Shown: positions 36,028-46,172 of the stretch, in pieces
How positions within the stretch are numbered: position 1 is the first letter of the stretch
How the letters are laid out: each line of letters begins with the position of its first letter
Assembly: GCA_029215795.1 (NCBI GenBank)
Contig: JARDYH010000003.1
Span: 67,836,109-67,900,108 of the forward strand
Source of the DNA: Anniella stebbinsi
Lineage: Eukaryota; Chordata; Lepidosauria; Squamata; Anniellidae
DNA: 64,000 nucleotides
Direction of reading: 5' to 3'
Made by a program: the position numbers and the translations under genes
The notes under the pieces: generated by a model
What the model was told of the DNA's origin: nothing
What the model saw: the letters and a program-made list of their open reading frames with translations, nothing else
The model's database searches: none

Positions 36028-36179
36028 GAACTGAGGTAGGCGGGACCCCTGAGCATGCGCGGTAGGACGGTGGGGGGAGGGGTTCCCGCCAAAAATCCTA
36101 GCTAGATAGAAGTTTCCCGAAGAGAGCTCGGCGCCGGCGCGAGCCCATATGTGTGATGCACAGAGACCACGAAGAAGAA
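36028..36179 (-). repeat. DIRS terminal inverted repeat, Gag-side end
   Basis: Inverted copy of the other terminus, running GAACTGAGGTAGGCGGG to CACGAAGAAGAA. The outer end carries ATGCACAGAGACCACG, which is found reverse-complemented in the internal complementary region. Confidence 0.9.
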
Positions 36180-36562
36180 CTCTGCCTTCCTAGGAAACAG
36201 GCTATCTGACAAAGATTGCAATGTTTGTGGATTCCGTCTCGTAGTTAAAGATAAGAGTTAACTGAATCCACATCAGAAGATTCTTTGAAGCCTATGTGTA
36301 TTCAAGATAATTTAGAAATCAATTACTGTTTAACTGAGCATAGATCCATGTATCCTTGTGTGATTTTTCTATTTAAGGTTGATCAAAATATGTATTCGGT
36401 ACCACTTTCTAGGTTTTGATTCCTAGGTGGTCACTTCTTGCAAGAAGGAGAAATTAAAGAGCTGCAGCCAGTTTTCGATCTTACACGTGTCTTTCGTCTG
36501 ATTGGGATAGTGACGGTTGGGACACGAAACTACATGAGTCAAATTTTAAGACTCTTACCACA
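36180..36562 (+). repeat. 5' LTR of the retrovirus, second segment
   Basis: The remaining 383 bp of the 5' LTR, from CTCTGCCTTCC to CTTACCACA. It aligns to 41892-42274 with one difference (C here, T in the 3' copy, in the CTTTCGTCTG/CTTTTGTCTG stretch). It holds a TATA-like TATTTAA (36370-36376) and an ATTAAA polyadenylation signal (36453-36458). The DIRS element now separates these from the upstream U3 sequences. Confidence 0.93.
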
Positions 36563-36564
36563 AA

Positions 36565-36582
36565 TGGCGAGCCCGCCAGGAG
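36565..36582 (+). promoter_or_regulatory. Candidate retroviral primer-binding site
   Basis: Begins TGGCGAGCCCGCC two bases after the 5' LTR end, the position and TGG start expected for an 18-nt tRNA-complementary site. I could not assign the priming tRNA by eye. Confidence 0.6.
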
Positions 36583-37024
36583 GCCCAACTAGATGACCAT
36601 CGCGCCCTTTTTCAGACTGGAACAAGCCCTGCCGGCATAGGTGAGTTGAACCTAAGGGAAACTTATAGTCTGAGGAGGGACGGGCGGTCATCAACCAAGG
36701 CTACTCCCTTCAATGAATGTAAGATCGAAGGATATAAAGCAGGTAAATGGTCTTCGGTAATATTTTTAAGGGGTCTTCGGTGATATTTTGGTGAAAGCTT
36801 ATAAAGAGGTGGTGAAAGAGATACACACGCAGCAAAAACCAAGATATTGCGGGTAGTGAAGACAGGGAAATAGTTCAAGAGATGTGTTTTGGAAACACAC
36901 TGAACTACAAATATTGCAGGTAGTGAAGACCAGGTTGATTATCTTCTAGAATATTTGGTTTGAGTTTTGCAACAAAATCAAATATTACTGGAGAGAAGAT
37001 AAATTAAAAAAAAAATAGGAATAA

Positions 37025-37988
37025 ATGGGAGGAAAACTGAGTATTCCGGAAGGATCTCCATTGGATGTAGTCCTGGAGAAATAGAAAACTGTCCTGGGAA
37101 AATCTGATTTAAAGAAAAGTCGACTTGTTAAATTATGTGCTGAAACATGGCCAGAATTAGGATTTAAAAAGGCCACATATTGGATTATTTGAAAAAAAAA
37201 AGGTATACTGAAAGATTTAAAAGGTGTTTTAGAGATATCATATCCTGGATATTTAGAAAATTTGTATGTTTGGATCCATGTTGCAGAAGGTTTTAAAATC
37301 AAGCCTTCTCAGGTATTTTTTTCAAAGTATTGATCAGAAAGTTTTTACTGCAACTGCACCCCCATCTCCTTATTGCCCTCCAGTGGAAAGTGCACTTCCT
37401 CAGGAGGGACTTTATCCATTGTTGAGTAATATTCAAACTGTAGTGACAGCACCCGCAGTTGCGGCAGTTCCTGCAGTGGGGGGAGCTCCTGCCATTTCGG
37501 CAGTGCCAGCACAATTACAGAGTGTTACATCGTATGTGCATACTCCTTTTAAAGTTAAAGTCTGTAAATGGGTCAAAGGTAAAAATTGGTGTTTTAAGAT
37601 AAAGATGAAATGCCAACTGACTATTTGGTTCGCCTTTCCCGTAGTCTCCGCATGTATGGTGGTATTGATCCTGAGGCAGTAGCGAATATCTCCTTGGTGG
37701 TTGGAATCTTTGTAGATCAGGCAGCCCCAGATATTAAGGAGTATTTTGTGAAGTATAAACTTGGTTGGCAGAGAGATACTGTAGCGCGAGTATTGGCTAC
37801 AGCTTATCATGTATTTTGTGGAAGAGAAGAAAAGTTGAAGAAAGAAAAGAGAAGTAGAGAGAAATGTTGATGAAAGTGAGAAGGGATGTTGTTGTTTATT
37901 TTGTAAAAAGCCAGGACACTGGAAGAAAGATTGTATTTTGAGACAACAGTCTAGTCAAATACAAGGAGCTGAGCTGATGTCGCAATGA
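37025..37988 (+). pseudogene. gag: Retroviral gag remnant (MA, CA C-terminus, NC)
   Basis: The ATG at 37025 opens with MGGKLS, an N-myristoylation-type start as in gammaretroviral matrix. A downstream LCAETWPELGF segment also resembles matrix. The frame is broken by a TAG at 37082-37084 and further stops and shifts. 37340-37530 encodes a Pro/Ala-rich stretch. The capsid C-terminal part lies in frame 2 (37610-37867) and ends in a Lys/Glu-rich tail. The nucleocapsid has one CCHC knuckle, CLFCKKPGHWKKDC (37893-37934), in frame 3. That frame ends with TGA at 37986-37988 and then stays open into pro-pol, the single-stop gag/pol arrangement used by gammaretroviruses for readthrough. The gene cannot make a full Gag. 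Confidence 0.85.
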
Positions 37989-39684
37989 CTGGTAGAAAGA
38001 GATTTAGGAACAGAAGTGAAAAAGGCGGAGACTGGGGAAATGCCGAATTCATGGAAATTAAAATTAAATAAACCATTTTTGACTTTGACCATTAATGGTC
38101 AGCCATACAATTGTCTTCTGGATACCGGTGCGGCCAGAAGTATGTTAAATAAAACTGTTTTGCCTTTCTCTGGATATAGAGAAAGGGTGGTAGGAATCAA
38201 TGGGATTTCTTCTTCCACTCCCCTTAGCACTCCGGTGCAAGTTAAAATTGGGCCCCTTACATGTGATCATTCGTTTCTTATGATGTCTAAAAGCCCTGTG
38301 AGCTTATTGGGGAGAGATTTATTGGCAAAATTAAATGCCACTATAAAATGTACTGCTGATGGTGTGTTTGTGTCCCTTCCTGCTGAGAATGTATTGGCTT
38401 TTATGAGTGAAACAGAAGAAATGGATTGCACCACATTCCCACTGGAGCTCCAGGAAATACCCTCTCATTATTGGGCAGAAGATTCTGGGGAAGTAGGGCT
38501 CTTAAAGTCAGCTGCCCCAGTTAAGATCACTGTCCGTAATGACATGGTACCCCCAAGGGGAAAACAATATCCCCTTACAAAAGAAGCCCAAGAATGTATA
38601 GGGAAAACAATTGAGAAATTTTTAGAACAGGGAATTTTGGTTCCATGTTCATCTCCATGTAATACTCCAATAATGGCTGTGGAAAAAAAGAGTGAACCGG
38701 GAAAGGCTCCCACTTATCGCTTAGTAATGGATATGAGGAAAATCAATGAATATGTAATCCCCAGACACAATGTGGTCCCGAATCCTGCCACCATTATGTG
38801 TAGTATACCTATTTCTGCACGGGTGTACACAGTTTTGGATTTAAGCTCTGTTTTTTTTAGTATCCCAGTACATAAAGATTCTCAGTATTTATTTGCTTTT
38901 ACATGGCAAAATAAAATTCAATATACCTGGCAGAGATTAGTTCAAGGTTATGTGGAAAGTCCAACAATATTTACACAAATTGTACACCAAGATATACAAG
39001 GAATTATATTTCCTAGACAGTCCACACTTGTGATTTATGTTGATGATTTATTATTATGTGCAGAAACGGAGGAAAATTGTAAAATTGATTGAATTTACCT
39101 GATCAAGGCCTTAGGAGAACGTGGGCATAAAATTGCAAAAAGAAAATTACAATGGTGTAAAAAAGAGGTGGAATATTTGGGACATGTCTTGTCAGAGGGA
39201 ACTAGGAAATTGTCTTGTAAGCATATACATGCAATAACGCAGACAAAGGTGCCAAGGACAAAAAGTCAAATTCGTGCTCTGTTAGGAATGTTGGGTTATT
39301 GTAGAGCATGGATCCCTAGCTTTTCACAAATTGTTAAACCCTGGTTAGAGAAAACAAGAGCAGAAGCCCCAGAAGAAATTGAATGGACTAAAGCAGATGA
39401 GAATGCCTGGAAAGAAGTAAAATCACTTTTAGTCTCTGCTCCTGCCCTAGGTCTCCCTGATTATCAGAAAGATTTTATTTTATTTGTACATGAAAGAAAA
39501 AGGTGTTGCATCTGGGGTTTTATGTCAATATTTGGGTTCGCATCAGAGACCTATAGGGTATTACTCAGCACAATTGGATCCAGTTGCACAGGGATATGCT
39601 GCCTGCTTAAGGAGTATAGCTGCAGCAGCTCTGATTGTTGAAAAGGTACAAGATATTGTGCTTGGACACCCATCACAATTATGA
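37989..39684 (+). pseudogene. pol: Retroviral protease and reverse transcriptase remnant
   Basis: An open stretch up to 39092 contains an aspartic protease with LLDTGA (residues 34-39 of the ORF that starts at 38016) and a flap/C-terminal LLGRDLL. It is followed by the RT fingers and palm with the catalytic YVDD (residues 341-344). A TGA at 39090-39092 interrupts the palm. The same frame then resumes (39093-39490) with the RT thumb and connection, including a LLGMLGYCR-type motif. Near 39490 an A-rich tract shows a shift to frame 1, where the connection continues (39484-39684, SAQLDPVAQGYAACLR) and ends at a TGA. Gammaretroviral RT organisation is clear; the gene is inactive. Confidence 0.88.
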
Positions 39685-40798
39685 GTTCCACATGCTGTTT
39701 CTGCGTTATTAACGCAAAAGAATATTCAACATTTTACAAATGCAAGATATACAAAGAAAGAGACTTTATTATTGCAAACTCCTGAATTGACTGTGTTAAG
39801 ATGTAACGTACTTAATCCTGCCACTTTATTACCAGAAATGGATACAGAGGCTCCACATGATTGCATTGAAGTAATTAAAGGAGTACAATTGCCAAAAGCA
39901 GGATTAAGGGCAGTAGTTTCAAAACAGCATAATCAGGGGCATGAGGGACAGACTGGATTGACATTAGCAATTGCAAGAAATTGGTTTGCCCCTGGGGTTC
40001 ATCAGATGGCAAAAAGGGTGGTACAAGCTTGTACTGTGTGTGCTGAGGAAAATGCAAAACCTCAGCCTCTGGGCCAAATAGGGGGAAGGCCCTGGGTACA
40101 GCTCCCTTTTGAATCAGTCCAAATTGACTTTGCCCATATGCCACGCTTCCAAAAGTATCAATGGATGTTAGTAATTTTAGACAAGTTGACAGGCTGGATA
40201 GAGGCATTTGCATGTACACATGCAACTTCACGAGGAGTATGCAAGGCCATATGTAACTTTACTAGGAGGGGATGAAGATTTTGTTGCTTATATTATACAG
40301 CTCCAGAAGCAGTTCCAGAAGCTCAGGCGGCACGTGATAGATGCCCAACCTTTGCCACTGGATACTCCTGCACATCCTTTCCAGGCTGGTGATGAAGTAT
40401 ACGTGAGAATCTGGACAGCAGACGGTTTGGAAGAATGATGGTTAGGCCCTCATCTTGTATTGATGACCACTCATACTGCGTTGAAAGTAAAAGGAAAAAG
40501 GGCTTGGATGCATTACACGCATTGTGCTAGGAAAAACCCACAAGGACCTTTTGATCTCGCTGGAGCGAGAGGGGTCGAAAGTGAGGATGTCTCGCCACGA
40601 GGGATCAACGCGTGTCCTTCTCCGAATTGCGTGGACAAAGCAGGACAAGAAGCAGAGGCTCATCATCCTAAAATTGACAAAACTTGGGCTGTGTTGCCCA
40701 CAGCAGAATTACACTCTCCTTCAGTGGAACCACAGTGGACAGTGAGATTTACTGATAAAGAAACACACCCTTTAAGATTAAGGTTTCAAAAGAAATAA
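39685..40798 (+). pseudogene. pol: Retroviral pol 3' part: RNase H deleted, integrase partial
   Basis: Immediately after the RT connection (LNPATLLPEMD) the frame jumps to the integrase zinc-binding domain (NQGHEG ... CTVC), so the RNase H domain is missing. The integrase core starts with the first catalytic Asp (VQIDF) and TGWIEAF but is cut off by a stop near 40275. The rest of the core, including the second Asp and the Glu, is absent. Frame 2 (40208-40438, then 40439-40798) resumes at the integrase C-terminal domain (HPFQAGDEVYVR, then GPHLVLMTTHTALKV), interrupted by a TGA at 40436-40438. Two internal deletions plus several stops show it is dead. Confidence 0.85.
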
Positions 40799-40800
40799 AT

Positions 40801-41683
40801 ATGAAAGTAATATTCATTTTATATTGTATAAATTTTTGTATACCAAAAGGGCAAGCTTTAGAAATGTTTAAGCAATGAGAGAATTATTCAATTTTGTATT
40901 ATGAATATCCAGCAATGATAAGATTATTTTCATTTATTGCCTGCTCTTATTGAAAGTCCAGATATACTAGTTAGAGCATTACAGCAAAAGAATACTTTGT
41001 TTTCTGATCCCAGCAATTGTAAAGATATGGTTATAATAGGAAAACAACTGTCAGAAACTGAAAAAAAAAACAGAGTTGGTGGTGGATTAATAACAGGAAT
41101 TTTAACCTTAGGTGCTTATCCTGGAATAATAGCACAAGAAAATAGAAAAAGTATTTTGAGTCTTACATGTTGTTTAGAAAAAACTATTAATGCAACAGAG
41201 ATAATTGTACAGGCAATGCAGTCAGAGATTGGAGAATTAAATCAAGAACTCATTCAGCATAGAATGGCTCTTAACTACCTCCTAGCAAAGCAAGGAGGTT
41301 TTTGTAAAATTATCCAGAAAAGTTGCAAAGTAGTTTTCCATGATATGAATAAAACTATCGAAGATGAGTTGTCAAAATTACAAGAAATGGTAATAGACAA
41401 TTACTCTGGAGTAGCAAATCCATGGGATTGGTTAAATTCCTGGTTGCCAAATTGGAATTGGTTAAAACAAATAATTATATTTGTATTGATTATAATAATG
41501 ATTGTTTTAATTACTCCCTGTGTCTTTCAATGTATGATGAAGTTTTGGAAAAAAGGAGTGCATAAACAGATGTTAATTATGTATCAGAACATGCCTGGTG
41601 AAAGCATAACTGACAATAGGATGAGAGAGCTACAAACTTGGATTGAATTATCTAGTCTGGAGAATGATCCTAATGACGTTTAA
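40801..41683 (+). pseudogene. env: Retroviral env remnant: signal peptide plus intact transmembrane subunit
   Basis: An ATG at 40801 opens a hydrophobic signal-like peptide (MKVIFILYCINFCIP) that stops at 40876-40878. Nearly the whole surface subunit is missing. From 40937 a 248-codon frame is uninterrupted. It has a Gly-rich fusion-peptide-like region (GGGLITGILTLGAYPG, residues 48-63), a heptad-repeat region, then AKQGGFCKIIQKSC with a CX6C arrangement followed by Lys, not the usual second Cys of CX6CC. A Trp-rich membrane-proximal segment (WDWLNSWLPNWNWLK), a strong transmembrane helix and a cytoplasmic tail follow. The 248-residue product would lack a receptor-binding part. Confidence 0.85.
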
Positions 41684-41696
41684 AGACGCATTGGAT

Positions 41697-41709
41697 CAAA
41701 ACGGAGGAT
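41697..41709 (+). promoter_or_regulatory. Retroviral polypurine tract
   Basis: A purine-rich AAAACGGAGGA run immediately before the 3' LTR, the expected site for plus-strand priming. Confidence 0.65.
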
Positions 41710-42274
41710 TATAGTAAGATAATTCAAAATTCCCTTATGAGTGCCTCTGAAATAAGAGTTAATAAAAGTGTGTCTCATGAAAGACCTCAGGTTAACTTGA
41801 CAAAGAGGAAAACACGTAGGGGAATTGATAAGTAGCTACATTCCTAAAAGCAGAGAACAAAGGTTAAAGCAGGAACTGATACATCAATGAACTCTGCCTT
41901 CCTAGGAAACAGGCTATCTGACAAAGATTGCAATGTTTGTGGATTCCGTCTCGTAGTTAAAGATAAGAGTTAACTGAATCCACATCAGAAGATTCTTTGA
42001 AGCCTATGTGTATTCAAGATAATTTAGAAATCAATTACTGTTTAACTGAGCATAGATCCATGTATCCTTGTGTGATTTTTCTATTTAAGGTTGATCAAAA
42101 TATGTATTCGGTACCACTTTCTAGGTTTTGATTCCTAGGTGGTCACTTCTTGCAAGAAGGAGAAATTAAAGAGCTGCAGCCAGTTTTCGATCTTACACGT
42201 GTCTTTTGTCTGATTGGGATAGTGACGGTTGGGACACGAAACTACATGAGTCAAATTTTAAGACTCTTACCACA
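41710..42274 (+). repeat. 3' LTR of the retrovirus (intact, 565 bp)
   Basis: Complete LTR from TATAGTAAGAT to CTTACCACA, followed by the TGTG target duplication. It has a TATA-like TATTTAA (42082-42088) and an ATTAAA signal (42165-42170). It differs from the reassembled 5' LTR at three positions by eye and shows the LTR sequence without the DIRS insertion, which fixes the DIRS boundaries. Confidence 0.95.
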
Positions 42275-42627
42275 TGTGGGACACATGGCATACAAGAGAG
42301 AAAAAAGTGAGGATCAGGGCAGAGACTAATTTTGAGCTGAAATGGCCGGAGTCAAATCAGGAACATTTGACAGGAGCTGCATGACATTCCATCATGATGC
42401 AGTACTAAAGGATGTTAGAAGGCAATTGATAGATGCTATGCTATGCTATGCTTGCCTGCCCCACCCCCAAGCAACTGCTGTACAACCAGGTAGGCAACGT
42501 GAAGCCTGAATCCTTTGGACTTCAACTCCCATCAGCCCCATCAGCATAGCCTGTAGTCATAGATTATGGGAATTACAGTCTAAAATGTCTGGAGGTTGCT
42601 TACCCCTGACAGTCAAGGATGTAAGCC

Positions 42628-42756
42628 AGCCTTCCCCAACCTTTTGCCCTCCAAACGTTTTGGATGATAACTCCCAGCATTCCTGACTATTGGCCATGCT
42701 GGTCGGGACTGATGGGAGTTGAAGTCCCAAACATCTGGAGGGCACCAGGTTGTAGA
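42628..42756. repeat. Palindromic CTTCCCCAACC repeat (copy 1)
   Basis: AACTCCCAGCATTCC / GGGACTGATGGGAGTTGAAG and CCCTCCAAACGTTTTGG / CCAAACATCTGGAGGGC form inverted pairs. This is an abundant palindromic interspersed repeat in squamates. An older relative precedes it at about 42508-42608. Confidence 0.7.
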
Positions 42757-43834
42757 CAGCTGATGCAAACCATTGTGTCTGTTAAATCAATTTCAAAACA
42801 AGTTGGATAGCAAGGTCAATAAGCAGTACAGACATTAAGGCTTCTTTCTCCATGGACAGTCATAGCTGTTGGGGTGGGGTTATATTGAAGCATAAAAAGC
42901 ATATTGCTACTGATGAACCCATTTGGGATTACCATGATCATTTCCAGTTCTAAAAGGAGTAGAACTTGTATGCCACTCTCTATTTCCAGGGATGTTACCA
43001 GTTTTGAGGGAGGAAGGAAGGTTTCTATGATTGCCACTTAGAGTATTTTGTAGATAGGCGGGGTATAAATTAAATAAATAATAATAATCCCCTTTCCCCT
43101 CTATTTGTATATAACCCTGTGTCCAATATGGACACCAAAGATTAGTAATACATTGATTTGGTACTGTGTGACTTTGTTTAATTGTGCTAAGATCTTATTG
43201 GGGGGGGGGGGTACTCAGGGAGTATCTTCATTATTCTAAAAGCTACCTGAATTACAATTATTACAGACCTCCCTACTGAAGGAATGAAGAAAAACCAGAG
43301 TTTTTTAAACACTGTGAGTGGCTAATTCAAAGCCTACTTAGCTGCTATAATTGTGGCTGTTACCCAAATCTGTTCATCCACTAGCAGCACAGAAACTGTG
43401 AGTAGAGATTCCCCCTCCATACTCCATCCCCACACCCCTCAAATATGCTCTGGAAGGTTGGGGGACGCTCCCAGCTTCATTTTCTAATTTTTTGAGGTGG
43501 TAAACCTTATTAACAGTAAAAGCGTAATCATTTCTAGCACCTACGAACCAAATTGGAAGAACTTTGAAAATTGAGCACACACACAAACAGCCTGCCGTGC
43601 TGAAGAAAATGGGAGTTTTGTTCATAACTGCACTCCAATTTACACCTAAGATCATTTGACTGTAACCCCTCTTCGAAACGAATAGCCTCTTCCTGATCTT
43701 CTCAACAAAGAACATCTTTGCTCATCTGAAAGACAAAGGAAGTCATTCAGGGGACAAAGAAGGAGCTATTCCCTTTGATGAAGAGGGTTTTCACTCTAAA
43801 TGCATTAAGACAGACAACTAATGTTGCCATATTT

Positions 43835-43854
43835 TGTGTGTGTGTGTGTGTGTG
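43835..43854. repeat. (GT)n microsatellite
   Basis: About 10 GT units. Confidence 0.92.
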
Positions 43855-45817
43855 ACATCGCTCTGCCCATTGGACATGCGAGGCAATGTACAAAATTCAG
43901 GTAAGAACAGCTAGCAGAATAAAACAAATACAATCATGACAGTAAAATAAAAACAAAAGCAGGCAATGATATTTAAAAGCATTAAAAACTGAAAGGGACA
44001 ATATAGCCTTCACTGCCCGTCTAAACCACAACAAACTAATGGCTAGTCTGACCTGCCTAGAGAGCGAGTTTTAGAATTGGGATGTTGCTACAGAAAAGAC
44101 CCTGTCTTGAGTGCCTATCAGCTTAACTCTCTAGGGCAGGGTGGGCAACTTCTGAAAGACCAAAGGAGTACAGTTTCAATTCCACTCCTTGGCATGGGCC
44201 ACCATCTGCACAGCACTGCAGGGCAGCGGGGGGGGGGGGGGGGAGCTAAAGTTGTTGCTCCTGAATTTTTGCCTCAAACCACTACAGAGGTTAAATTTAG
44301 TTTGCTTTCAAGCTAAGCATAATCCTTTTTTTGACCATTTGGGCACTCTGTAGCCTCTAGGGGCAGCATTTTAAAAAACAAATAAAATAAATTTGGAGGC
44401 AGGGGAACAGGAGTGCTGGGGAAGCAATAGAATCTCCAATTACAATTGATGAATAACTTTATAGAAGGGGCAGTCTTTCAAGTTTATTCATATCCTACTT
44501 TCTAGGTACAAATTGCCCTAAGGCAGCTTACAACAAAAGATATACGCAATAAAAACAGGTACAAATAAAAAGCACGATTCTCTTCGGCACCTTTTGAGGT
44601 TCGTCTCATTTTGGGGAAATGATGCTTCCTTCCCACTCTTTTCCTGTAACTTTGGAAATCCCAGCCAAATATACTCGAACTGTAGGAAGAAGTAGATCTC
44701 CAGATCTATGGACTTCAATTAATAGAATTTCTGACCGCTGGCAAATGCTTGGAGGAGCTTCTGAAAGTTAAAAGTCCAAAACATCTGGAGGTCTACCTTG
44801 GGCTTACCCCTTCACTTGAATGCATAGCCTTTGAAAGCTTCTGTTTTGAGTGAAACAAGAGATGGGGAGGCAGCAAAGTTGAGTCAAGTGTGCACTGTGT
44901 GGAGTTGGCCACTAACTGCTCTAGAAACCCAGTCCTGCTTCTCCAAAATGGGCAGGGAAAGAATAGAGTGCAGTCTTTCCATGGAGGTTAATACACTCTG
45001 CATATACTCAGAGGCACTTTTTCATGATCAGTGGTTTGAAATGCAGCATTCCAATCAGAGTCCTCCATGCAAATTTGTGCTCAAAGTCCCATTTTCTCTT
45101 TGATATGGCTGCTTCTTTTCTGTGCACATAAAGAAATTCATCTGTGCAACTAAATGATCAGGAATGTGTAGTGGTATTATTTTTCAACACATAGCTTCTC
45201 TATAATATTTCCTCCCCACAAATGATAAACATATGCAAATAAGCCTTAATAACCACCCTATAAGGAAGGTCATTATTATTCTCATATTACAGACGTAGTG
45301 CCGGATGAAATACTAAAACTGAGAGGTTGCGGTCACCCAGTAAAAAACATAGCCCACAGCTGGGCTCCAATGAAGGTTGCAGGAATTCTTCATGAGTGAA
45401 CCTTATGCAGCTCCATGAAGATGATGAACACAGACCACTAACTTACCAAGCTGTAAATGTGCAGAGGTTTTCCCATTTCAGTGCAGCAATACAAATGGCT
45501 GGCTTGGTAGTTTTCAGTGGTTGCTGTTCTTCCACCTCTAGTAATTGACTTGTTTTATTGCTATGGAATAAGAAGTCCAATCTCTCCTTGCAAATGCTAT
45601 AGTGTTTTATCACTACTTCATTTTGTTTGTTTAAACAAGTAGTTAGTTACTATGTTCTCACAGTTGTAAATGTTTATTCATACTGACAATGGTGTTGTTT
45701 CACAGAGCTCAACAAAACACTCCTTTTAGAATTTGCTTTGTATCTCTTATGGAAAAAAATGAAGTTCTGTTGTTTTGCTTTTAAGTCTATCATGTGTTAA
45801 TTCATGCCCTAATCAAG

Positions 45818-46172
45818 GGCCCCCTCCACAAGGATGCGCTTTTGCGCCTGGTTCGGGGATTATGTGCATTTTCGCAGAGGCGCATTTACGCCTAATCCCT
45901 CTGCACGGGAGGCGGCGAGAGGCAGCGAAGCGCATTAATTGATGTCCAAAAAGCGCTTTAGAAGACGTTAATGCGCATAATCGCTTGTTCACACGGCGAA
46001 AATGCGCTTTAACGGCCGGAGAAAAATAAAAGTCGCTATTTAACGCACATTCGAAAATGCGCATTATCGGGGAGATAACGCACCTGTACGCCCGTTTTGC
46101 GCTCCGCTGGTGTGGAGGTAAAATTTATAATGAGCCTTCAAGGCTCATTAAACGTCTCGTGTGGAGGAGGCC
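45818..46172. mobile_element. CpG-dense miniature inverted-repeat element
   Basis: 355 bp with ends GGCCCCCTCCACA and TGTGGAGGAGGCC (inverted) and a possible 3-bp duplication AAG (45815-45817 and 46173-46175). The interior repeats GCGCATT/AATGCGC motifs many times and is CpG-dense, in sharp contrast to its AT-rich flanks. A 3-bp duplication suggests a Harbinger-like element, but the family is not certain. Confidence 0.65.

Larger units (their letters stand above)
30380..36179 (-). mobile_element. DIRS1-group tyrosine-recombinase retrotransposon
   Basis: A 5.8-kb element with inverted terminal repeats, an internal complementary region near its 3' end and three long overlapping frames: Gag, RT/RNase H and tyrosine recombinase. 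This is the diagnostic DIRS layout, with recombinase in place of integrase. Comparison with the uninterrupted 3' LTR of the host retrovirus places the ends at about 30379/30380 and 36177-36179, with no target duplication beyond an ambiguous AA. That is as expected for recombination of a circular intermediate. Gag and the recombinase domain are intact; RT has one in-frame TGA. It is likely a recent insertion. Confidence 0.93.
30198..42274 (+). mobile_element. Endogenous retrovirus (gamma-type), interrupted by a DIRS element
   Basis: A provirus with two LTRs (TGTAGTAAGAT ... CTCTTACCACA), a primer-binding site, gag, pro-pol and env remnants and a polypurine tract in canonical order. It is flanked by a 4-bp direct repeat TGTG (30194-30197 and 42275-42278), typical of gammaretrovirus-like integration. 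Gag and pro-pol lie in one frame separated by a single stop, and Env has a gamma-like transmembrane subunit, so class I is favoured. The interior is non-functional: many stops and frameshifts, no RNase H, a partial integrase and a nearly absent Env surface subunit. A DIRS element occupies 30380-36179 within the 5' LTR. It lies antisense in inferred intron 1 of IMMP2L. Confidence 0.92.

Noticed and set aside
40460..40798. 112-codon ORF as an independent gene
   Set aside because: Its start matches the integrase C-terminal domain of the retrovirus, so it is part of pol.
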